Assembly (NCBI GenBank): GCA_945982095.1
Contig: CAMFRR010000052.1
Location: 1 to 6,592 of the forward strand
DNA from: an uncultured Bacteroidales bacterium
Lineage (GTDB): Bacteria; Bacteroidota; Bacteroidia; Bacteroidales; UBA932
DNA length: 6,592 bases
Direction of reading: 5' to 3'
In this document: one piece after another, positions 1 through 6,265 of the stretch
How the letters are laid out: the number at the start of each line of letters is the position of its first letter
Position numbering within the stretch: position 1 is the stretch's first letter
Program-made: the position numbers and the translations under genes
Notes under the pieces: model-generated
Told to the model about the DNA's origin: nothing
The model's database searches: none
Seen by the model: only the letters and a program-made list of their open reading frames with translations

Positions 1-2604
1 GCCTCCCACCATTATCCTGTCCAAGTCCATGTTCAGCGCCACCTTCGGAATGTCTTCTCCCAGAGGCGATTCCAGATTCATCTCCGCATTCAGCCTTCCC
101 TGTACGTTCAAGTTGAAGCCTTGGATAAAGTTGTTCAGGAAGGAAATGTCCATATTGTGGATACGTGCCTTCATGCTGTCCTGATTCACGGCTGAAGTGC
201 GTCCGTTGAGTGTAATCCACTGGTCCTTGCCATGCAGGGCCACGCCCTCAACATTGATTTCTTTGCCTTTCATGCTTGCATAGGCCTGTGAAATCTCCCA
301 TTTGTCTCCATTCACGAACACTTCAGTAGGCTTGAGCTGCAGACTATAGTCTTTATCCTCGCCTATGGCTATTTCTGCCATCAGGCTGCCATAGCTTGCC
401 TGTTGGCTCTTGTTGTCAAAATTATATGAAAGCTTGGCCACCCTGTCGGCATATTTCAGCCCGAAACTGTTGTTGAGCAATTTGATGGCTCCAATCTTGG
501 CTTCCTGGGCCGTGATTTGCGCATTGAGATTGTCAAGACTTCCGCCCAGACTTCCGTCCAGGTCTTTTATATAGTATTCGTTTAGGGCAATGCGGTGGCT
601 GTTGAGTTTGCCTGACACATTGCCTAAGCTGTCTTTGCTTACTTCCACATAGCTGCCCTTGTCAATGAATGAGCCTGGGAGCATGAATCCCATTATGCCC
701 GTGAGGTCATGTATAGTGATGTTGGCCTTGAGATTCTTTTTGTTTCCTTCGAAGCCGGCATTGAAGTCGTCTGAGTTTGCAGTCACACTGTATATGTCCC
801 CATCCTGCTCCAGCATCACGTTGATGTTGCTTATGTCGTTGGCCCCATGAGCTCCCGTGAGCACTATGTCGTTCGCAGAGACATTGGCCATCAGGCTGCT
901 GAAGTTGCGATTGAGATGAGAATAGAGATTGAAATGGACTTTGGAGGTCCCTCTCTTGTCCAGTTTCATGGCATTAAGGTCGGCCTGCTCAACGTATACT
1001 GTCGCGTTATAGGAATATTTGTCCGTCCATACCGATATGTCTGTCAGACAGTTAGGGTCTTTTGACGTGATTGCTGCGTTAAGGTCTTCGGCATCCAGCT
1101 CCGCATCCACGCTTATGTCCTTGTAGGCATATCCCATGAAATCCAGACTGCTTATTTCCATCTGGTCTATCTCAGCATAGAGCTCTGCTCCGCGAGAGGG
1201 GAGAGTTGCGCCAAGTTTTGACTTGAGGCTTACATTTCCCAGCTTTTCTATCCCTATCAGCTGTCCCAGATCCAGTTCCTTGGCTTCAATATGTCCCTCC
1301 AGGCTTATAGGCTTGTTGTTAAGCAGATTATGAATTCTGGCACCAACCGTAGCCTTGCCTCCGCCTACGCTCTGCTGCAGCCCTATGCGGCACAGCAGGT
1401 CGTTGATATTGCCTTTTGCATATATGTCGGCCTTGTGCATCATCCCTCCTCCCAGGCGTCCAAGGTCCAGTTCTGAGCTTGCCGGGGCTATGGAGTGCAG
1501 GAGCTTGGTGAGGTCTTTGCTGTTGAAGTGGGTGTTGGTGAAACTCAGGTCCATGCCCATTTTCCTGTATTCAGGCAGCCCTGTGACACGGCCGTTGCCC
1601 ACGGTACTTATTCTGGTGCCGTCCACGGCAAGCCTGGCATTTTTCATGCTCAGGTTCACCACGGGACCTTCGGCATGACCCACAAGGTTGAAAAAGCAGC
1701 TCCTGTCAGGATACAGTGCAGGTATGAAGTGGGCTAAGGTGCTGGCACTGAGGTGACTTTCATGCACATCCACGCTCATGTACACCTTATTCACATAGTC
1801 CTTGAAGTCATCGGTCTTGCCCACCATGCGGTAATCTGCGTCAAAATGTGAACCTGTATCATCTTCAACGTGCAGATTATATATGTAGGCATCTCCGCGG
1901 CCTGACACTGTGCTTCCGCTCATATGTGTCACCACCCATCCCGTCTTCTCTTTGAAGTCCATGTGGCTTACGTCCGCATAGAAACGGCCGTGGCTCATGC
2001 GGAAATCTGTGGCCTCCAGATTAGCGTCATATACCTCGAAATCACACCAGTCTATGCTGTAGGGAGGCTTCTCTCCCAGGTCTATGGAGAAATTCTGCAT
2101 AGTGTATCTGAGCCCTTCACCCTCAAGGTGTTGGATGTGGAATATATCTTTTTCCACAGGCTCTCTTGCAGGGGCATCGTTCCTTATATGGAACATTCTG
2201 GTGAGGTTGGTGCTGTAGATTTCACCACCTTCGATTACGAGGCTGAATGTGGCTCCCTTGAGTTTGACACGTTTGAGTATGAAATCTTCGTGGCCCGGAC
2301 CCATGAGGCTCATAAGGGAGAAAGTGGCGCTGAGCTGGTCTACATGAAGAAGGGTGTCACGGGCGCTTTCAGAAATGGGAGCGGGGTCTATTACGTTGAG
2401 GTCCTGTATGATAAGGGTTGTGAAAGGCTTGAGGGCGATACGGTCCAGGGTGATGCGCGCGTCAAAGATTTCCTCAACCTTGTCTATTGCTTTGGAGCTT
2501 AGCCACGTCTGGACAAAGGGCATCTGAAACAGCGCATAGGCCAGCAGTACTGCCACAAAAAGCGTCAGCAGCAAATAGCGAAGTATTTTCCTCAAGGTCC
2601 TCAT
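1..2604 (-). CDS. tamB: TamB-like translocation/assembly protein, N-terminal part (3' end outside window)
   Basis: The frame is open for 868 codons from ATG at 2604 to the window edge, with an in-frame stop just upstream at 2617-2619, so ATG is the likely start (TTG and CTG lie three and one codons earlier). Residues 1-7 are basic (MRTLRKI) and about 8-24 form one hydrophobic helix (LRYLLLTLFVAVLLAYALF), a signal anchor placing the rest in the periplasm. The remainder is long, cysteine-poor and made of alternating short strands with many D/G/N turns, as expected of the beta-taco groove of AsmA/TamB proteins. A segment near residues 765-840 (VNGDKWEIS..., then ...VEGVALHGKDQWITLNG) has the W-x-I and 'LNG' pattern I associate with Bacteroidota TamB homologues. 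Known family role: inner-membrane-anchored bridge to an outer-membrane BamA-like partner (TamA, or TamL in Bacteroidota), linked to phospholipid transport and outer-membrane assembly. The diagnostic C-terminal TamB (DUF490) domain should lie beyond position 1 and is not seen; another AsmA-like protein is the alternative. No frameshift is visible. Confidence 0.85.
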   Translation of the reverse strand, partial: MRTLRKILRYLLLTLFVAVLLAYALFQMPFVQTWLSSKAIDKVEEIFDARITLDRIALKPFTTLIIQDLNVIDPAPISESARDTLLHVDQLSATFSLMSLMGPGHEDFILKRVKLKGATFSLVIEGGEIYSTNLTRMFHIRNDAPAREPVEKDIFHIQHLEGEGLRYTMQNFSIDLGEKPPYSIDWCDFEVYDANLEATDFRMSHGRFYADVSHMDFKEKTGWVVTHMSGSTVSGRGDAYIYNLHVEDDTGSHFDADYRMVGKTDDFKDYVNKVYMSVDVHESHLSASTLAHFIPALYPDRSCFFNLVGHAEGPVVNLSMKNARLAVDGTRISTVGNGRVTGLPEYRKMGMDLSFTNTHFNSKDLTKLLHSIAPASSELDLGRLGGGMMHKADIYAKGNINDLLCRIGLQQSVGGGKATVGARIHNLLNNKPISLEGHIEAKELDLGQLIGIEKLGNVSLKSKLGATLPSRGAELYAEIDQMEISSLDFMGYAYKDISVDAELDAEDLNAAITSKDPNCLTDISVWTDKYSYNATVYVEQADLNAMKLDKRGTSKVHFNLYSHLNRNFSSLMANVSANDIVLTGAHGANDISNINVMLEQDGDIYSVTANSDDFNAGFEGNKKNLKANITIHDLTGIMGFMLPGSFIDKGSYVEVSKDSLGNVSGKLNSHRIALNEYYIKDLDGSLGGSLDNLNAQITAQEAKIGAIKLLNNSFGLKYADRVAKLSYNFDNKSQQASYGSLMAEIAIGEDKDYSLQLKPTEVFVNGDKWEISQAYASMKGKEINVEGVALHGKDQWITLNGRTSAVNQDSMKARIHNMDISFLNNFIQGFNLNVQGRLNAEMNLESPLGEDIPKVALNMDLDRIMVGG

Positions 2605-2624
2605 CAGCAATGGCCATTAGTAGG

Positions 2625-2632
2625 CAAATTTA
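2625..2632 (-). promoter_or_regulatory. Predicted -7 promoter element for the tamB-like gene
   Basis: Read on the minus strand this is TAAATTTG, a full match to the Bacteroidota -7 consensus TAnnTTTG. It lies 20 nt before the ATG at 2604, implying a transcription start near 2618-2620 and a leader of about 15 nt. No TTTG or TTG -33 element is seen at the usual 17-23 nt further upstream, so the call rests on one motif and on its position in a divergent gap. No Shine-Dalgarno sequence precedes the start codon. Confidence 0.5.
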
Positions 2633-2655
2633 ACTATTTTTCCGTTATTTTTTGC

Positions 2656-2663
2656 TAATTTTG
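2656..2663 (+). promoter_or_regulatory. Predicted -7 promoter element for tsaD
   Basis: TAATTTTG matches the Bacteroidota -7 consensus TAnnTTTG completely and lies 19 nt before the tsaD ATG, implying a leader of roughly 13 nt. The -33 position has only a T-rich stretch, not a clear TTG. It sits in a short direct repeat (TTTTGC at 2650-2655 and again at 2659-2664). The leader has no Shine-Dalgarno sequence. Confidence 0.5.
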
Positions 2664-2682
2664 CAATCTAATTTCAACAGAT

Positions 2683-3705
2683 ATGTCGGATATAATATTA
2701 GGTATAGAATCCTCTTGTGACGACACTTCGGCTGCAGTGCTCTGCGACTCGGTGTTGCTGAGCAATGTGATTGCCTCGCAGGATGTGCACAAGGCTTACG
2801 GCGGTGTGATTCCGGAACTGGCCTCAAGGGCTCATCAGGCAAATATCGTTCCTGTGGTGAGCGAAGCTTTGAAGCGTGCGGGAGTGAGTCCGGGCGAGCT
2901 TTCGGCCATAGCCTTTACCCGCGGCCCCGGCCTTCTGGGTTCCCTGCTTGTGGGCACTTCTTTTGCCAAGGCCCTCGCCATTGCGGCTGATTGTCCCTTG
3001 GTGGAAGTGAACCATCTCCAGGGTCACCTGATGGCGGCTTTCATACAGCAGAAGGACGTTCCGGCCAGGCATCCGTCCTTCCCTTATCTCTGCCTTCTCG
3101 TAAGCGGAGGCAATTCGCAGATAGTCAGGGTGGATTCGCCTCTGGACTTCACTATTCTGGGCCAGACCATTGATGATGCGGTGGGGGAGGCTTTCGACAA
3201 ATGCAGCAAGATGATGGGCCTTGGTTATCCCGGCGGTCCCGTAGTCGACCGTCTTGCAAAGCTCGGTGATCCTAAGAAATATTCCTTCTCCAAACCTCAT
3301 ATCCCCGGCTATGATTATTCATTCAGCGGCGTGAAGACCTCGCTCCTTTATTTCGTCCGCGACCGTATGGCCGAAGACCCTTCTTTCATGGAGAATAACA
3401 AGGAGGATATTTGCGCTTCGTTCCAGAGGACTCTGATAGATATATTGATGGATAAACTGGTGAAGGCCGCGAAGGATACTGGAATAAAGGAAATAACCAT
3501 AGGTGGAGGCGTATCTGCGAATTCCGAGCTCAGGGCCAGGATTACCGAGGAAGGCAAGAAGAGGGGTTGGAATACCTATCTTCCTGAGTTCAAGTTTACT
3601 ACAGATAATGCTGCCATGATTGCTATGGCCGGTTACCACCATTTCAAGGCAGGGCATATTGCCGATCTGTCGGTTGCCCCTGCGGCCCGCGCCTCACAAT
3701 TGTGA
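2683..3705 (+). CDS. tsaD: tRNA N6-adenosine threonylcarbamoyltransferase, catalytic subunit TsaD
   Basis: TsaD (Kae1/Qri7/YgjD family, ASKHA fold) transfers the threonylcarbamoyl group from threonylcarbamoyl-AMP to A37 of tRNAs that read ANN codons, working in the cytoplasm with TsaB and TsaE on substrate made by TsaC; none of those genes is in the window. The 340-residue length is normal. Visible motifs: N-terminal GIESSCDDTS (7-16); RGPGLLGSLLVG (80-91); metal-binding HLQGH (111-115; H111 and H115 match the two histidines of the family's HxxxH motif); LVSGGN (139-144); DDAVGEAFDKC (164-174); GGGVSAN (274-280); and TTDNAAMIA (306-314) with the expected metal-binding aspartate D308. The ATG puts the first beta strand where other family members have it, and nothing upstream in frame competes. 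It is divergent from the tamB-like gene, with its own -7 element. The flavoprotein gene follows 56 bp later. No defect is seen. Confidence 0.97.
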   Translation: MSDIILGIESSCDDTSAAVLCDSVLLSNVIASQDVHKAYGGVIPELASRAHQANIVPVVSEALKRAGVSPGELSAIAFTRGPGLLGSLLVGTSFAKALAIAADCPLVEVNHLQGHLMAAFIQQKDVPARHPSFPYLCLLVSGGNSQIVRVDSPLDFTILGQTIDDAVGEAFDKCSKMMGLGYPGGPVVDRLAKLGDPKKYSFSKPHIPGYDYSFSGVKTSLLYFVRDRMAEDPSFMENNKEDICASFQRTLIDILMDKLVKAAKDTGIKEITIGGGVSANSELRARITEEGKKRGWNTYLPEFKFTTDNAAMIAMAGYHHFKAGHIADLSVAPAARASQL

Positions 3706-3716
3706 CGGTGGCGTAA

Positions 3717-3746
3717 TTTGAATTCGCAATAGATGGCGTAGATTTA
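3717..3746 (+). promoter_or_regulatory. Possible promoter for the FAD-protein gene
   Basis: TTTG at 3717-3720, an 18-nt spacer and TAGATTTA at 3739-3746 resemble the Bacteroidota -33/-7 pair (TTTG, TAnnTTTG), with one mismatch in the last base of the -7 box. It lies in the 56-bp gap after tsaD and would start transcription around 3752-3754, just ahead of the ATG at 3762. The -7 box overlaps a perfect 10-bp palindrome, GATTTAAATC, at 3741-3750. No terminator is seen between tsaD and this gene, so read-through from tsaD is also likely. Confidence 0.35.
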
Positions 3747-3761
3747 AATCTGCATTGGGAA

Positions 3762-5360
3762 ATGAAAGAAATCGAAATATCTACAGCTCTGGGAAAGGAG
3801 CTTGATTCCGCTGTGGTAAAAGCGGCCGCAGCCAGGGCCTTGGGAGTAAAAGAAACCATGGTGGGAGAATGCCGCGTGATACGCAGAAGCATAGATGCCC
3901 GCAAGGAACCGCTTTGGAAATATAGGATGGCAGTTGCGCGCAAGGACGAGCAGCTGCCTGATACTTACGAACTTAAGCCATATAAGGATGTACATTCAGC
4001 CCCCGAGGTAATAATAGTGGGCAGCGGCCCTGCAGGCATGTTTGCAGCCCTGCGCCTGCTCCAGGAAGGTTTGCGCCCCATAATTCTGGAAAGAGGCTGT
4101 GACATTCACGAAAGGAAAAGAGACATTGCCGCTCTGAATACAGGAAGCCTGCTCAATGCTGACGGCACGCCTCATGTGAAACCCGATTCCAATTTCTGTT
4201 TCGGTGAGGGAGGCGCCGGCACCTTCTCTGACGGCAAGCTTTATACCCGCAGCAGCAAGAGGGGAGACATACGCGAAGTCCTGTATCAGCTTTGTGCCTT
4301 TGGAGCTGATGAAAGCATACTTATAGACGCTCATCCGCACATTGGCTCGGACAGGCTGGCTGCAATAGTGGAGAAGATACGCCTGTGCATCATAGAGCAT
4401 GGTGGTGAATATCATTTCAATACCCGAGTGACAGATTTCTCAAGCTGTGCCGAGGGTATTAAAGTTACTGCTGTATCAGGTTCTGAGACAGTGACATATA
4501 CTGCTGCTAAAGTCATATTGGCTACCGGCCATTCTGCCCGTGACATATACAGGCTTTTCGAAAGCAAGGGATGGGCTCTGCAGGCCAAGGGTTTCGCTCT
4601 TGGAGTACGCGCCGAACACCCTCAGTCTCTCATCAACAAGATTCAATACAGCGGCAAGTACCAGTCCTATATGCCTACGGCAGAATACAGTTTCGTCACC
4701 CAGGTCGAGGGCAGGGGAGTTTTCAGCTTCTGCATGTGTCCGGGCGGCTTGCTGGTTCCATCCATGACAGAGGATGAGACTGTGGTGTTGAACGGCATGA
4801 GCAACAGCGGCCGCAGTGGCAAGCTGGCAAACAGCGGTGTGGTTGTGAGCATTGAGCCTGAGGATTTTCCTGAATATATGGAAAAACATGGAGCTCTCGG
4901 GCTTATGGAGCTGCAGTCAGAAGTGGAAAGGAATATGTACAGGGCCACATCTTCTTTCAAGGCTCCGGCTCAGAGGATGATGGATTTCTGCCGCCGCATT
5001 CCGAGCAAGGACCTGCCTAAGAGCAGCTATCATCCGGGCGTTGTGTCGGCTCCCCTGCATGAACTTTTGCCTGAGCACGTTTCGTGGAGGCTCAAGCTGG
5101 CTTTCCCTTATGTGGGCAATAAGCTTATGCACGGCTATTATACCAACGACGCCCTTCTTCTTGGCGTTGAGAGCCGCACGAGCAGTCCTGTGCGCATTCC
5201 TCGTGATCCTGAGACTCTTGAGTATGTTTCGTTGCCGGGTCTTTATCCTTGCGGTGAGGGTGCCGGCTATAGCGGTGGCATTGTTTCCAGTGCCCTGGAC
5301 GGTATTCGCTGCGCCATCGCTGCCAGCGGCAGCCAGGATTCCCGATCAGGTAGCGAATGA
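3762..5360 (+). CDS. FAD-dependent oxidoreductase-like protein (COG2509-type), substrate unknown
   Basis: This 532-residue protein looks like the family annotated as uncharacterised FAD-dependent dehydrogenases. The N-terminal ~80 residues form a small lead domain ending in RRSIDARKEP (41-50), a typical feature of the group. A Rossmann FAD-binding motif follows: VIIVGSGPAGMFAALRLLQEG (start 83; glycines 87, 89, 92), with acidic E110 closing the second strand (IILERG). Further family-like blocks are FCFGEGGAGTFSDGKL (145-160), VILATGHSARD (251-261), ESRTSSPVRI (470-479) and a C-terminal FAD-contact block GLYPCGEGAGYSGGIVSSALDG (493-514). FCMCPGG (323-329) carries two closely spaced cysteines, C324 and C326, which could be redox-active; this is inference. 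There is no signal peptide or membrane segment, so it is probably cytoplasmic. Its reaction is not known to me. The ATG is preceded by no Shine-Dalgarno sequence. The short tail after residue 520 (SGSQDSRSGSE) looks unconserved. It may be cotranscribed with tsaD or use the weak promoter in the gap. Confidence 0.88.
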   Translation: MKEIEISTALGKELDSAVVKAAAARALGVKETMVGECRVIRRSIDARKEPLWKYRMAVARKDEQLPDTYELKPYKDVHSAPEVIIVGSGPAGMFAALRLLQEGLRPIILERGCDIHERKRDIAALNTGSLLNADGTPHVKPDSNFCFGEGGAGTFSDGKLYTRSSKRGDIREVLYQLCAFGADESILIDAHPHIGSDRLAAIVEKIRLCIIEHGGEYHFNTRVTDFSSCAEGIKVTAVSGSETVTYTAAKVILATGHSARDIYRLFESKGWALQAKGFALGVRAEHPQSLINKIQYSGKYQSYMPTAEYSFVTQVEGRGVFSFCMCPGGLLVPSMTEDETVVLNGMSNSGRSGKLANSGVVVSIEPEDFPEYMEKHGALGLMELQSEVERNMYRATSSFKAPAQRMMDFCRRIPSKDLPKSSYHPGVVSAPLHELLPEHVSWRLKLAFPYVGNKLMHGYYTNDALLLGVESRTSSPVRIPRDPETLEYVSLPGLYPCGEGAGYSGGIVSSALDGIRCAIAASGSQDSRSGSE

Positions 5361-5370
5361 CAATAGGACA

Positions 5371-5401
5371 AGTCGGGGACGACCCTGCATCATGCCCGGC
5401 T
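5371..5401. repeat. Imperfect palindrome, possible degenerate intergenic repeat
   Basis: Arms AGTCGGGGACGAC (5371-5383) and ATCATGCCCGGCT (5389-5401) can pair over about ten of thirteen positions, counting one G-U, around a five-base loop CCTGC. It starts 10 bp after the flavoprotein stop codon. Its sequence (CATGCCCGGCTGA, AAGTCGGGGACGA) recalls the GC-rich palindromic intergenic elements common in Bacteroidales genomes, but there is only one copy here. It has no T-tract on the plus strand, so it is a poor intrinsic terminator; it could instead protect the mRNA 3' end. Confidence 0.3.
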
Positions 5402-5419
5402 GACAGGATATCTGAAAAA

Positions 5420-5458
5420 GGGGCTGGCTAAAAGTCAAAAGACTATTTAGTCAGCCCC
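5420..5458 (-). terminator. Rho-independent terminator of the rpsF-rpsR-rplI operon
   Basis: Arms GGGGCTGGCTAAA (5420-5432) and TTTAGTCAGCCCC (5446-5458) pair over 13 positions with one non-Watson-Crick pair. Inside them AGTC/GACT adds four pairs around an AAAA loop, with one bulged base at 5445. On the minus strand the hairpin is followed directly by TTTTT (5415-5419), as expected for a terminator of the ribosomal operon, 56 bp after the rplI stop codon. In the plus direction the hairpin is followed by AAAAATTTGG, not a T-run, so it should stop plus-strand transcripts from the flavoprotein gene less well. Between it and rplI only a four-base-pair GGCC hairpin (5467-5478) is seen. Confidence 0.85.
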
Positions 5459-5514
5459 AAAAATTTGGCCTAACGGCCGTGTCCTAAAATTTTCATAAAG
5501 GCAGGCGCCGAGAA

Positions 5515-5979
5515 TTACTCGGCAGCTTCCTCTTTTGCAGCCTCAGCTACTACATTAACCTTTACAGTGCCTGCAACAGATTTGTAGCAACGGATTTTGG
5601 CTTCGAATGTACCAAGCTCCTTGATAGTAGCGAGAGTAATATCTTTCTTATCGATCTCAAAGCCCAGAGCGGCAAGCTGTGCAGCAACGTCAGCAGAAGT
5701 GACAGAGCCGTAGATTTTGCCTTTCTCGCCAAGCTTTGCGGCTATTGTAAGCTCCACTGCATTCAGCTTTGCTGCAAGAGCCTCAGCATCAGCGATGAGC
5801 TTAGCCTCTTTGTGAGCCTGCTGACGAAGGTTCTCAGCGAGAACTTTCTTTGCAGATGGGGTAGCCAGGATGGCGAAACCCTGTGGAATGAGGTAGTTGA
5901 CAGCATAACCTGTCTTAACGTTCACGATGTCGTTCTTGTATCCGAGATTCTGGACATCTTTCTTAAGAATTATCTCCAT
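5515..5979 (-). CDS. rplI: 50S ribosomal protein bL9
   Basis: bL9 binds domain V of 23S rRNA near the L1 stalk and extends from the large subunit, helping reading-frame maintenance. The 154-residue protein is close to the usual ~150. The N-terminal domain is clear: MEIILKKDVQNLGYKNDIVNV, then KTGYAVNYLIPQGFAILAT (22-40), including the RNA-binding GYAxNYLIPxGxA block. An alanine- and lysine-rich connecting helix (about 41-75) leads to the C-terminal domain with KLGEKGKIYGSVTSADVA (81-98). The tail EAAKEEAAE is acidic and low in complexity, as in other Bacteroidota versions. It is last in the operon, 16 bp after rpsR, with GGAGG before its ATG and a strong terminator behind it. Confidence 0.97.
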   Translation of the reverse strand: MEIILKKDVQNLGYKNDIVNVKTGYAVNYLIPQGFAILATPSAKKVLAENLRQQAHKEAKLIADAEALAAKLNAVELTIAAKLGEKGKIYGSVTSADVAAQLAALGFEIDKKDITLATIKELGTFEAKIRCYKSVAGTVKVNVVAEAAKEEAAE

Positions 5980-5988
5980 GTGTGCTGT

Positions 5989-5993
5989 CCTCC
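5989..5993 (-). promoter_or_regulatory. Shine-Dalgarno-like GGAGG before rplI
   Basis: The 16-nt rpsR-rplI spacer on the minus strand is TTGGAGGACAGCACAC, giving GGAGG nine nucleotides before the rplI ATG. It lies wholly in non-coding sequence. Pairing to the 16S anti-SD core (CCUCC) would be five base pairs. The tamB-like gene, tsaD and the flavoprotein gene lack such a motif. Confidence 0.6.
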
Positions 5994-5995
5994 AA

Positions 5996-6262
5996 TTATT
6001 TCAAAAGGTCTGTTACGTAAGGAAGAAGGGCGAGGTGACGGGCACGTTTAACGGCCTGAGCCACTTTGCGCTGGAACTTGAGTGAAGTACCGGTGATGCG
6101 GCGAGGGAGAATCTTGCCCTGCTCGTTGAGGAACTTCTTGAGGAACTCAGCGTCCTTGTAATCAACATATTTGATACCTGCTTTTTTGAAGCGGCAGTAT
6201 TTCTTCTTGCGGATGTCAACTTTTGGAGGGTTGAGGTAGCGGATTTCGTTGTTCTGTGCCAT
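5996..6262 (-). CDS. rpsR: 30S ribosomal protein bS18
   Basis: bS18 pairs with bS6 on the platform of the small subunit. The 88-residue length is normal. The signature is complete: [11 protein letters not shown] (19-29) with the single cysteine C23, then [19 protein letters not shown] (33-51), then [32 protein letters not shown], with the RITGT turn and the basic RNA-binding helix. The ATG lies 3 bp after the rpsF stop codon, so translation is probably coupled. In Bacteroidota, bS18 together with bS6 and bS21 forms the pocket reported to hold the 16S rRNA 3' tail and block SD pairing (Flavobacterium johnsoniae ribosome work). That makes the strong SD sequence in front of this gene notable. 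Confidence 0.97.
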   Translation of the reverse strand: MAQNNEIRYLNPPKVDIRKKKYCRFKKAGIKYVDYKDAEFLKKFLNEQGKILPRRITGTSLKFQRKVAQAVKRARHLALLPYVTDLLK

Positions 6263-6265
6263 GGT

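Noticed and set aside
1924..2502. 192-codon open frame on the plus strand
   Set aside because: It is entirely antisense to the tamB-like gene, whose reading frame gives a coherent membrane-anchored protein; this translation has no recognisable motifs or promoter.
2650..2664. TTTTGC-TAA-TTTTGC direct repeat in the divergent gap as a regulator site
   Set aside because: Two six-base copies in AT-rich DNA are easily due to chance, and they overlap the -7 box.
2824..3300. 158-codon minus-strand open frame inside tsaD
   Set aside because: It is a shadow of tsaD, whose motifs are complete in the other direction.
4476..4889. 137-codon minus-strand frame inside the flavoprotein gene (and a similar one at 3996-4415)
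   Set aside because: Both are antisense to strongly conserved FAD-binding blocks and have no independent support.
5041..5403. 120-codon plus-strand frame overlapping the flavoprotein 3' end
   Set aside because: The overlapped frame encodes the conserved C-terminal FAD block, and this one is a low-complexity shifted reading of it.
5467..5478. GGCC-TAAC-GGCC mini-hairpin between rplI and the main terminator
   Set aside because: It has only four base pairs, and the larger hairpin 8 bp away explains termination.
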